Below, in pieces: positions 38,901-62,478 of a stretch of DNA of 64,000 nucleotides. The position numbers were made by a program, and so were the translations under genes. A model generated the notes under the pieces. That model did not search any database. It worked only from the letters and a program-made list of their open reading frames with translations, and was not told the origin of the DNA. Source of the DNA: Onchocerca volvulus (taxonomy: Eukaryota > Nematoda > Chromadorea > Rhabditida > Onchocercidae); NCBI GenBank assembly GCA_000499405.2, contig HG738137.1, forward strand, positions 20,112,603 to 20,176,602, in the 5' to 3' direction. The number at the start of each line of letters is the position of its first letter. Positions within the stretch are counted from its first letter, which is position 1.

Positions 38901-41900
38901 TAGTTGATTTAGTACTGTATATCTCTAAAATTTACTGGTATAATGATACAATCTCCAACATCTTAATTGGTATTCTACAATGTTCCTTATCTATTGAAAT
39001 CCTTATTTATAAGAAATTTAAACATGAAATTTACCGGTAACTGTCGAACATCAATTTGGAAACCATTGTAAGACCAACCACCAAATTTCATTGAGCATGA
39101 TTGTTTATCATATGGAAAATATTCGATATCTATCTTAAAAAACAAAAAAGAATTCTTTATTTTCAAGAAACCTCGAGCTGAAATTTGAGAAATTTTGAAA
39201 TTAAAGTTTAAAAATTGAAATTCGAAATCTCCGACATGTTCAGTCAATGTATTTAATGGCAACTGAATTATTGAATCAGACTATCGCTAGTTGATGGAAG
39301 TTAACTAAAAACTTTCTAATACTAAAGAGATGATATTTGCAAGTCTAACAAATTAGCATAGCATAATCATAGATAGATATAACTTACAGGACAAAATGAT
39401 TTATAAATGCTCGGTGGCTTCCAAACCACAGCACCGGTATAGTAGACTAAGACATTACTCATAATTGTTATGTGTGGTTCACCGTCTGCGCTGGAATGAG
39501 AGAAAGTTTGATTTATTTCAGTTCAGAATAGCAAGCAGAACTTTATTCAGAACTGAACTAGCAATATCCATCATTAGCTGTTGATATGCTACTACTAGTG
39601 AGTAGTTTCAAATTTCTGATGATTACTTATTATACAACAGGATGTCCGGAATCCATATCTGATCAGATGGAATATGAAGTTTTCGAATATTGTTCCATTT
39701 TTCCGGATCCCATGTTAGCTTGTAATCATTCCATTGCTGCAAATAAAAAAAAAAGGCATCAAATTTTATCTGAAATCAAAATCAAATGATCTGGGAATTC
39801 GAAAGTGAATTTCCATATTTGTATGACTTCAACATTAATTTTTAAAAATACCATTTCGAGCCATAAATTGGTTGTAAGCACCTGATTCACTTCATCCTGA
39901 AATCAAATTTGTGTTAAAAATCAAAGTATGAATGATACTACAGGATTTTTGAATAAGATAATATGACACTACTCCGGCAAACTACTTTTAGTCAAATTTT
40001 ATTCGGACTTTACAAAACTCCATATAAATTGCAAATGTTCTTTGTTCTAAGCCTTAAATTTTCGCAAGTTCTTCACCGATTACTTTGAAATTTCGGCACA
40101 ATGTTGCATTCGAATAGATACGTGTCTCTATACAGATATATCTTTTTTTTTGCCTATTATACCGTGACAGATAAAAGTAAGTGAGCAGACTGAATCTATT
40201 GATTGCTCCTATTTTGCCGCCAAATCGCTCCGATTCACTGATAACAAAGTGAGATCAACCAATCATTTACGACATGCTGGAGGAGGAGGAGTCCCGAGGA
40301 TTTAAAAAGTCGGGACTTCGGAGCTTAAGTCAGTTTTAGTCATATAGTTTGACGGCAGCAGGAGTTCGGATTCAAGTTCAAGTTCAACCACAAATGAATT
40401 TCGAGGATATTTCTGCGGTAGCAAGACCCCAATTCAACGACACAAGCAGTAGTTCACCACGATAGGCAGACTGTACACCGTGAAATTAAAGATATTAAAA
40501 ACATTCGCTTTTCCTTTTCCATTAAACCAGACTGACCCTCAGCAAAACGTGTATATAAGAAGTATGTAAATACTTACGCATATTCGAATGTATCGAATTT
40601 TCAAAGCAGTCAGTAAGAACTTTTGGAGATTTAAGATTTTGAAAAAACGAACATTTACATTTTTATTTGTATAGACTAACTGGACTACGCATTACCGTAG
40701 CAAAGCGAGGCCAAGTCCAGCTAGTCTAGAATAATTTTGTAGAATTTTTTAAAAAGTAGCAAGAAATGGAGAATTTTGAATGTAATCGCTCATTCAGAAT
40801 TTTTCTCTCTAAAATTGACAGTGAAATGAATTAGAATTAATTCTGGAAAAGTATATCAATTTGACCTAAATCAGAACGCAATTCTTTATTTGCTGTTCTT
40901 TTTTTTTAGGAATTAAGGGGTACAAGGATCAATGAGAGGCGACACATCTTTTCGTAACTGTGCAAGCGTGAAGAATACTTCGACACAGTGCCCTAATATA
41001 TCGAGGATAGATAAAAATGGTTTAACTGGCAGGATGATCATTGTTAATCGATCGACTCTCAACTTCCGAAATAGCTTTTCATATCTCAAATTCATTCCCA
41101 TAAAAATTCGCTCCCATTCTCACAATCTATCTATTTTAAATTTGACAATGATAGTTGAACATCAAATTTGTTTGATGATCTGTAATAGTCAGTATTTGAA
41201 AAGAGGAAAGTAAGAAGCTAGGGAAAATTAGATGTTGTATTAGTGAAAATGGTAATTGAAATGATTATTATTAAAATAAATTTCAGGAAAATGGCTATTG
41301 AAGATTATTTTCACTATCTGGCTATAGGTACGACGATATGTAGTTCGATGACAATTGTTATATTACTGTTTGCTGTTCCAACAATTTATTTGAAGGCAGA
41401 ACGAGAGCGATTATATGCTGTCACCAAATCAGCTAGTTTTAAAGTAAGAAATTAGAATGGTTTAAAAAATGTCTGAAAAATAAGTAAGAAAATGAAATAG
41501 AAATATAATACATCGAAACTAAATATAGATCATGTATTTGCGATATCATTCGATACTATTTATAAAATTATTTCGTCCACTATTCTTTCTAGCTTGATCA
41601 TATTTCTACCTGCTTTTTGAGGAGAAGTCGGATAGAATATGGACAGAAATGAAGTCGGCGAGAGAAAAATTCGGTGTAGCTGTGATTCTACGAAGGCGTC
41701 GATCGCAAAATAAGCAGATGGTATGCTCTGGATGCATACAGCTCGGGTTGGTCTTTATTAAACTTCTGTAATCAGAATAATTTCTGACGAAATCTTACTT
41801 AGTCATACATTTATTTCAAAATGCTTAAAAATATTTCAAATGGGCAATGAATAAGTTAGAAAGGAACATCGTCAGGAAATGGAAAGTAAGAGGATGAGGT

Positions 41901-43682
41901 GATCCCTGCTAAGCACCGAACCGGAGAGCTTTGAGAATGAGATGAAGAACAATATGATCTCTTCGAAGCACCGAGCCAGGAAGCTTCAATGACTAGGCTG
42001 TCTGTTAGATATTTCTGATTCCTGTTGATTTTGAAACCACACAAAGATTCTTGGAATTTAAAACTCATAAACTGAGATTCTTTTTTTGAAAAAAGTTGGT
42101 ATCGAATCGCAAGATGTTTATTGAAAAATTATAACACTCAATAAGCGCAAAATTTTAGATGCCCAACAGGGCCGCCTGGCCTAAGCGGACCTCCTGGTGA
42201 AGATGGAATACCAGGAATGGCCGGTAATCCAGGACTAGCAGGCGATGATGGCTATGATATACAGCTTGCGCTGGAAGATGAGTTACCATGTGTAATTTGT
42301 CCTGCTGGGCCTCCTGGCCAAAGGTACTATTATTTAGTTTACATTTTCTTTCATAAGACTTTTTTCTATCAAATTGCAGCTATTAAAAAAAATTTTTTCT
42401 TGTAGTTTGCATGAAAATTAAACAAATTAAGAGATTATAAAAATTAATCAAATTGTTCAGCCATTTCATTTTAATACAATTTTTAATATTCTTTCTTTTT
42501 TTAAATAATACTCTATTATAGAGGACTGCAAGGTGAACGCGGACAGCCTGGGGAACGTGGTCACGCTGGAAAACCAGGCCCACCTGGTGTACCAGGAGAA
42601 AATGGACCAATAGGTGAATTTGGTCCACCTGGATCACCTGGTCCCAAAGGTCCTATCGGCCTTCCAGGACCATCTGGGGAGGCAGTCATATCTGGTACTG
42701 GAATTAAGGGACAAAAAGGACCGATTGGTCCTCCTGGACCAAAGGGACCTATCGGATTACGAGGTAAACCAGCTAAGGAATCTGGTTTCGCCGGAAAACC
42801 TGGTAGTATTGGTCCTGTTGGCCCACCAGGACGATATGGAAAAAAAGGAGAAGAAGGACCATGGGGACCACCTGGAGAACCAGGTTTTTCTCCCTTTTCA
42901 AATTTTCAATGCTCTAAATTTCATAAAATAATTATTTCTAATTTCATGTTTTGAAGCAGTTCTTGGAAAATTTAAAGGGTGGTGAGGATTTTCAGGTCAA
43001 CCGGCAGCATATTGTCCATCAGATTGTGGTGTATCGCAAATATTCGCATCACCACTAACGAAACGTTTCTTATCAGTGATAAAAGGATAATATAGGCATT
43101 AAATATATTCGGGCTTTAGATTTTTTTAGATCTTATTAAAGAGCTAATAGCTACATATAATTCGTATTATTTTGACTTTGTTTGAAACTATGCCACTCTT
43201 TTCGTATAAAATTTATTGAAAATAGAGAGAAGAAAGAGATTGAAAAGTGTTCAGCAAACTTTTATAAAGCATATCCCAAGAACAATTTTTTGAATTACCA
43301 GTCTAAAGTACAAAAACTAACCACATCGATGATTCGAATCAATGATGCACCAAATTTCACTTGTACGGCATTGCTTGCATTCCGTACTGGTCTTACATTT
43401 TTATTGTAAAAATACAACAAATCCTCATAAAGTTGCTCTGCGTAATGGTTACTTGACAAATCACTTACTGAAATGATTGAAAAAATGAGAAAAAACATTT
43501 GATGAAAATAATTTCACTTTTTTAAATTTGAATGTTTTGATTACGTAACGAAGATTGGATAAACTTTGTTGTACTGTAGTAAAATATCATTACACGAATC
43601 ATTAAAACTGGCATTAAACTAAATTAAAATTTTTACCGTGAAGCATTACAATGATGAGCTGCAGTAATCGTGGTGCGTTCAT
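35918..43682 (-). CDS. Nicotinic acetylcholine receptor alpha-type subunit
   Basis: Twelve exons: 43637-43682, 43322-43467, 39852-39896, 39627-39736, 39388-39490, 39035-39133, 38705-38799, 38415-38578, 38030-38252, 36787-36911, 36270-36460 and 35918-36127. They give 518 aa with all phases closing. The order is as expected for a Cys-loop cation channel subunit: a short signal peptide ([15 protein letters not shown]), [30 protein letters not shown] and LLYNNADG. The Cys-loop is C149-x13-C163 around EYFPYDKQS. Loop [14 protein letters not shown], has vicinal C236-C237, which marks an alpha subunit that binds acetylcholine. M1 begins at [13 protein letters not shown]2 is [19 protein letters not shown] followed by IPPTS. 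M3 is [13 protein letters not shown] cytoplasmic loop of about 140 aa is followed by M4 and a short tail. I cannot assign it to a named C. elegans subunit; the levamisole-receptor-like subunits look most likely. The second intron (39897-43321) is 3.4 kb and holds an antisense gene and a transposon. Confidence 0.95.
40019..40725. mobile_element. Helentron-like element, copy D, with longer interior
   Basis: It begins TCCATATAAATTGCAAATG (decayed terminus) and follows the shared interior (CTTCACCGATTACTTTGAAA, TTGCATTCGAATAG). It ends with the inverted repeat CGAACATTTACATTTTTATT up to 40675. A textbook rolling-circle 3' end follows: a perfect 7-bp stem CTGGACT/AGTCCAG (40680-40686 with 40714-40720) directly abutting CTAG (40721-40724). 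About 0.35 kb of extra interior (near 40200-40560) is absent from the short copies. It lies in the second intron of the receptor gene, about 560 bases upstream of the collagen gene. There is no coding capacity. Confidence 0.8.
41285..41286 (+). promoter_or_regulatory. Candidate spliced-leader acceptor for the collagen gene
   Basis: AAATTTCAG ends at 41286, four bases before the collagen ATG at 41291. That short a leader is normal for SL1 trans-spliced nematode collagen messages. Confidence 0.65.
41291..43090 (+). CDS. Cuticle collagen
   Basis: Five exons: 41291-41443, 41622-41746, 42159-42323, 42522-42883 and 42996-43090. They give 299 aa, the usual size for nematode cuticle collagens. The N-terminus has the single hydrophobic anchor typical of this family (residues about 12-35). 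A basic RRRRSQ at about residues 75-80 is a likely subtilisin-type processing site. A Cys pair (VCSGC) and CPTGPPG open the first Gly-X-Y block. A non-collagenous break follows, ending in [12 protein letters not shown], and then a Gly-X-Y domain of about 120 residues. That domain has two short interruptions (GEAVISGTG and KPAKESG). The C-terminus carries the AYCPSDCG pair and a 20-residue tail. The Cys residues normally crosslink trimers in the cuticle. The gene lies wholly inside the receptor gene's second intron on the opposite strand. Nothing shows which stage or cuticle it serves. Confidence 0.95.
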
Positions 43683-44816
43683 GATGAAAAATCGTACTTC
43701 CGTGAACTTACATTACTGATCAGATGCTGTAGTGCAATAAATTCAGTCAAGTTGAGTCGCAGTCTTCAGACTTAAGTTGATCTATCCGACAGTCAAACTT
43801 GAAGTCAGTTCCGGGCATTCAGGGTGCAGACGTTTCCGGATATTGAAGAAGTTTGGCAGAATAATGCGATGTGCATAACTCTAGATCGATTGATGGGAAT
43901 CATTGCTCTCAGCAGCTATGCTAAACTGCCAGAACAGTTGCCACCTGCTACTGCTATGTTATTTTCAGAGTACATTTAATATCATGTTTATCACAAAATG
44001 AAAACTATAAGCCTACAATTAAAAAATTATTGTTCCAGTCACACATTGAAAATCTATTGAAAAACTCGGATAGCTTCACATAAATAAATTCATATTAAAT
44101 CTATACATGATAATTGCTTTATATTATTTGTGCTCAGAAATTTATTATGCAAAATTTTTTGACTGCACATCATCAAGAACTGATTATCAATGAGTGTGTG
44201 AGAAAATTGCGAAAATAATCCATCTTCTCCTTTAAATTTCAAAAAATATCCGCACATCGAAAGACAGCAATACAAAATCGTTTTCCGATCGATGATTATT
44301 TTCTTTTTTAGAATTCTATCAGTTAGGTAATTCCATTAAAATTAGAACTAAAATTCAAATTGTAATCTTACTGAAAAATAAAAAAATTCAAATTGTAATC
44401 ATACCAGTTCACCATTACTGCTACCTTACGCCTTCAAATAACATTAGGCTAGTTCGGGAAAAAAATGTGCAAAAAAGTTATTTTTCCTCTCAAAAAATTA
44501 AATTTTTGTTTACTTTTTCATTTTCAATTGCCTCAATTTTTCCCAAGAAAAAATCTAGTCTGATCCATCTCCACTAGTTTATGTTTTATTGGTAAGCTTC
44601 TTCTTCTTCGCCTGTTTATTGTTCAGTAAAAAATCTTTTTGTGTTGGAAATTGGAAATACCTGTATGACTGTTATGTCAGCAACTGCAACCACCTTACTA
44701 TAAAATGAACCAAGAGCTGACCGTACTATTAGTGTCTGATCCAGTGATCGCTAGTCTACGGAAAGAATCTTTCCTTAGAGTGAGAAAATCCCGAAATCGA
44801 ATCCTACGTCGTCATT
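43683..44816. promoter_or_regulatory. Divergent intergenic region
   Basis: 1.1 kb separates the start codons of the receptor gene (minus) and the Cys/Pro-rich protein gene (plus), so both promoters must lie here. I see no clear TATA element or clustered motif that I would name. Confidence 0.4.
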
Positions 44817-45805
44817 ATGGTCATTTTTTTCACGTTTATATTCCTGGTCGTAGCAATAACTCAGAGTTCACCGTTGGAAAATCTAAGACTGATCTCTGCT
44901 GAGCCCAGTAATAATGTCCATAAGCTATCTTGGAGAGCTCCACGATTAAAACGACATTTCGGCGGATGTGGCCAAATGTGCTGTTGCGCAGCGTAAGTAA
45001 CTATATTTTCACTTAAATAACAAATTTTTATCATGAAATAGGAGCAAAACTGGAATAGAACTGCAATTTCGACATTTTCTCTGTCTAAATTTTTCAAACC
45101 TAATTGATTCAAACTTTAGTATCTAGTTTTATAATTTTGAAATTAAAAATTTCTAGCAAATTAGTAGACAATAGTATTCATTGAGAATGAATATCAGCAA
45201 TAAAATTATTTTTGGGGTTTCTGAAGTCAAGTAAATTGATCTGTTTTCAATTCCGAATAAGGAGAAAAACTTTTGAAATTAATGAAAATAGTCTGGTTAA
45301 AAATTTCGAAGACAAATAATATCTATGCAGACTATTTCATATATCAGGTTTGAAAAAATAGTTACTTATGTTACTATGTTCTAGTTTTCATGTTCTGAAT
45401 CGAAATTTAAAAAAAAAAATAGTTACTACGTTCTGAATTGAAATTTTCAGTGTTTGTTGTTGCGCTCCACGTTTTGTACCACCACCACCACCTCCCCCAA
45501 GTTTGCCACCTGTATCCATACCACCACCTGTTTGCTGCCAAATAAGCACACGTATATGCTGTCAGCCACCACCACAGGTCATTCAACCACCTCCGGTTTG
45601 TTGTACCCAAGTAAGCCAAGCGTTGGTACCACAGCACCCACTATTTCCACCACAACCAATCCCAATGATGCCGTCACAGATGTACCCATCACTACAGATT
45701 GGTAGGCAACCGTGTTGTAACTGCTGCTCGTGCTCTGGCAGCGGACACGGACGTAAACGACGTTCTCATTCATTCCGTCAATACAAACTGACTATATTGA
45801 AGTAA
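44817..45805 (+). CDS. Secreted Cys/Pro-rich protein
   Basis: Two exons, 44817-44992 and 45451-45805, give about 176 aa. An in-frame TGA 36 bases upstream supports the ATG. A signal peptide is clear (MVIFFTFIFLVVAITQSS). A dibasic LKR then precedes HFGGCGQMCCCAAVCCC, and FVPPPPPPPSLPP follows. Three further PPPVCC/ICCQPPP-type units come next, then a CCNCCSCSGSGHG cluster and a basic GRKRR near the end. The CC-plus-polyproline layout recalls extracellular or cuticle-associated nematode proteins such as the variable part of ground-like proteins. No ground-like domain is present, so I do not assign a family. Disulphide crosslinking is a reasonable guess. The end is uncertain: the stop overlaps a perfect GTAAGT donor, and splicing to an acceptor at 46024 would replace the final Lys with eight residues ending at 46049. 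Confidence 0.8.
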
Positions 45806-45842
45806 GTTACTACACCTAATATGAATTCGAAACGACAGCTTG

Positions 45843-45848
45843 AATAAA
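45843..45848 (+). terminator. Polyadenylation signal, proximal
   Basis: AATAAA lies 38 bases after the first possible stop (45805) of the Cys/Pro-rich gene. Confidence 0.5.
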
Positions 45849-46145
45849 TTAACGATTTAGTTAAACACCAACACTGAGAAATTGGACATTATGAAAGAAT
45901 ATATTGAATGAAATTATAATCACTAATTGTTTGATTAAACTCGTTTTTTTTTTCTGTCTCTTATTCGAAAATTTTAAATTTCATTTTTGTTTTCGTCTTT
46001 CTCTTAAAAAAGTCTCATTTTCAGCAAAACAAACAATTCAACGAACTAAAGGATTATCAGCAATGTCCCATCAATAGTTCACATCATAAACATTATATTT
46101 ATATTTCGTGTCTTTCAAAAGTGTTTGCATGTGTGAATGGCTGAG

Positions 46146-46151
46146 AATAAA
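46146..46151 (+). terminator. Polyadenylation signal, distal
   Basis: AATAAA lies 97 bases after the alternative stop (46049) that would result from splicing the last intron of the Cys/Pro-rich gene. Confidence 0.5.
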
Positions 46152-49100
46152 TTCGTTCAAAAAGATTTGAAAGTTCGCTTACTTTTTAAATATGCTCCAA
46201 ACTATTAAAAGGTAATATGTTAAAACATTAAGCGAAATATTTTGGGGAAAGATACCAATCAAGAGTATGACTGAAAGTAGTACGCACATGAACTTCACTA
46301 TATCTTGTATTTCAGTCTTTAGAAGTGATTAAACTAAAATAGCCGATCATCTCTTATCTTTGATATGGTGTCCTTAAAATTTCAAAGGACTATTCGGAAA
46401 AATTAAATTCTTTTTAAAAAATCGTTGAATTTTCAGCTATGAAAAACTGGAAGTTGGGTTTGAAAAAACTCATGAATTTTACTTTTATTCTTACAGCTTA
46501 TTTCTTCAGTGGTGTTCAAATTAAAGTAAATAATGATAATCAGCTGGAGTACAAGTTTTTATGTTCTTCTTATATCTAAATCAGAAGTTTTGATATTTCG
46601 TTCTTTTTTTTTTTGGAATTATCAAAAAACAATAAAGAACACAAGATTCTATATAATTTGCGTCATTATTATTTTTCAGCAACATGAGTTTTCAATCCAT
46701 CCATCTTTTACGAACTCTACAATAGCATCATGATGATGATGTAACGCTAGACACTTCTGGTTTGTAGACGTTAGCATTATCTTACAATTATATTGCTATT
46801 TTTCTGACATCATTGCGAAAAGAATGAAGTTCAATTTCCTTTCTACAAAGATAATTTGACAAAATACAAAGTGAAATTAGTGAGATAAAAACAAAATTGA
46901 AAATAGAATGTCAGCATGCTTACACGATGAATAGTCATATTAAAAACATGAATCTAACGAAAAATCAAAGTAAGACTACTTCGTAGCATGCAATTAAATC
47001 ATACCTATGAAATGTTCATCTGAAATTTTGTTTTTAAAAATATCAGTGTTTTCCTGCAATAAAATGAATATGAAAACCACGTGCAGTTTGAACAAAACTT
47101 TTATTCTTGATTGAAATTTGAGAAATCTTGAATTTAAATTATAATAATCAAAATTCGAAATTCCCTGAATATTCAGTCGCTGGTGCATTTAGTAGCAATT
47201 GAATTTTAAATATTTAAATTAATATTCAAATATTTCACTTGTTACACAAGAGGATATCCGAAATTCATTCCTGATCAGATGGAACATGAATCGATGAAAC
47301 TTCCTCCTACATTCGTTCAAACTATTGAAAAATGAGCACTTAATTCGACGTTATAATATAATTAGAGTCATAGTTCGTTAGAATTTATACATTGATTAAT
47401 GATGTCAAGTCGAATTATTTAACTCTCCAATATAACAAATATTTTCTATCGAAAATATTTCTTTTCTTTTTAATCTGAAGGTAATTTATTTTTCGATATT
47501 TGTGTCGTGAAAATAAATTTTGTGAAGGAGGAAATTATTGTTAGAAGAAAGAATTTATTAAAGGACGGAACAGCTACGAACAAACAACTATCCGAGAATA
47601 TCCAAATAACTTATTACTGGATATCACTGGTGGGTATTCTTTTTTTTATCTCTTGTATAAATAAATCTGCTCTTTGACTGTTGTGTCGATTTAAAGTCAA
47701 CTGTTGCTGGGGTCGTTGTAAAATGAACTGTCGTAGGGAACATTGACGCTCATAAATCAACTTGCGGAAAAAATATGTTTTTGTTCCAAAATCCGAATCT
47801 TTTAAATTCTTTCGAGGCTTCTTCTCCTCTCTTGATCTCCAACGTGTCGCCTCATAATTGATCGACCTCGCTTTGTTTATCGGTTAACTGGAGCGTTTTG
47901 GAGGCAAACATGTTTGTCGTTTTGGCAGGAATGTTACCCTTCGTTTATCGGCCTTTTGGTCCATTTGAAACTATATGCTTTTTGACTTTTAACAACCCTT
48001 GTTTATACTACTTATATCTTTCGGATTTTCCCGACAATTTGTGTTACATTTCTAGCCAAGCAATTGTATTTAAGAAACAAGAAGATTTGAAAAATGAAGA
48101 CAGAACGAATCTTTTCGATCCATAACTGTGAATAAAAGAAAAAATTTTGAGCAAGAACGAATGTCCTTTCATTATGGAAAATATTCCAAAATTTCAAGAA
48201 ATCTCGAGAAACAAGGAGTCATAATCTAAATAATAAAATAGAGCTATATAGGAAATCCCAAAAAGTGCCAACTACAAGAATAGACAACCCAAAAAAGTTG
48301 AAATATCCCTGCAATTAATAATGGTAGCTGAAATAAAAAATATATTTAAGATTGATAGAAAAAACAAGATTGATAGAAGAATCTAATTTGAATTTCAGTA
48401 GCTGGTAACTGAAGTTCCTACACTTCCAAACACTTCCAGTTTAAAATGATTTTTCAATTCTAATTTTCGAATTCATGATTTTCAAGAAAAAACTTGCTTA
48501 GAACAAGAAAATAACAAAAAAAAGGAAAAAAAAAAAGAAAACAGCTTATTCATGAGTTCCTGTACAAAAACTGATTAAGACAAACAATCAGTGATTATTC
48601 CTTGTCAATATCTGTTCAATTCCATTCCTTGTTATTTGTACTTGGTAAGGAACAAACTATGACAAAATAATTTCAAATCCATAATGCTGAGGTGAAGCAG
48701 AACGCCGTATACAGGTAAGTTTGAAATAGTATCATTTATCAGTTATAAGCTTAAGCCTGATAAAACACGAAGCATTCATTCCATGCGCAACCAATTTGCA
48801 GAAATGTTCAATGTGAAAGGAGAAGTATTATTTTGCTCACCGATCCTATAACAAATAGACGTAATTCACATCCGCTTATCACTCTCAATATATGCGTTAC
48901 GATCACGTGAACACTCGCAACTCTTAGATGTGAATCATCCATAAAATTCGTTAATTACCAATCATGCTTCTTTTAATGCATAATATGCAATGCAATTAAG
49001 AGAGTAAATAAAGAATGCATTTATATTTTAAACATGCACAACAACAAATTGAAATGGAATAATGATTGTCCCTATTTACGAAAAATTTTTGGAATTAAAA

Positions 49101-49589
49101 TCATAGTCTTTATACCCGTAAAAATACATCTTATCGATACATTATAACTTGATTCTAACTCGATTTAGTCAGTTCCTTTTAAATCACAACATAACTAATC
49201 CATAAGATATTATTTCATGTTATTTACAAAACAGTTAAAAAGAAAAAGGCTGAGAAGAATAAAAAATGGAAAATATTATTTATGTAAGTAAAGACAATTT
49301 GAAAAAAAAAAATTTTCTTTTGCATTTGACTTGAGATCGCATATAAATAACAAAGAATGAAATTTATACAGTACTATTGCAATACAAGGCATGCCCATTT
49401 TCATAACTATTAAAAAACTCAAACAAATGTCAACGAGAAAGGCAATCTAACACGAAGGAATATTCCATACTGCAGTTACAACAGGACCCATGTCTGGAAG
49501 TCTATTTTTGGAATATTAATTTTTAACATATGAGTAACATACGATCATAAACTTTTGTTCATAATTATAATAATAAATCCTGTCAATAA
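46152..49589. other. Intergenic between convergent genes
   Basis: This stretch lies between the 3' end of the Cys/Pro-rich gene and the 3' end of the RPB1 gene. I see no complete gene. It contains a decayed receptor-gene fragment. It also has a lone exon-like stretch on the minus strand (about 47002-47055) with a TTATTGCAG acceptor and GGTATGA donor, encoding DIFKNKISDEHF, which I cannot connect to other exons. Confidence 0.55.
47109..47310 (-). pseudogene. Decayed fragment of a second acetylcholine receptor subunit gene
   Basis: Two blocks match the receptor gene in the same order and orientation. 47109-47205 resembles 39178-39275, an intron of that gene: both carry TGAAATTTGAGAAAT, AAATTCGAAAT and TTCAGTC, with roughly three-quarters of bases alike. 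47240-47310 resembles 39625-39700, the exon encoding [14 protein letters not shown]: both carry the CTGATCAGATGGAA core. The receptor sequence between the blocks (about 39280-39600, including one whole exon) is absent. The exon copy is frame-broken and has no usable neighbours. Because intron sequence is included, this is a DNA-level duplication and not a processed copy. Confidence 0.7.

Positions 49590-62478
<12,889 letters not shown>

Noticed and set aside
39586..39789. 67-codon plus-strand open frame
   Set aside because: It is the antisense shadow of a receptor exon at 39627-39736.
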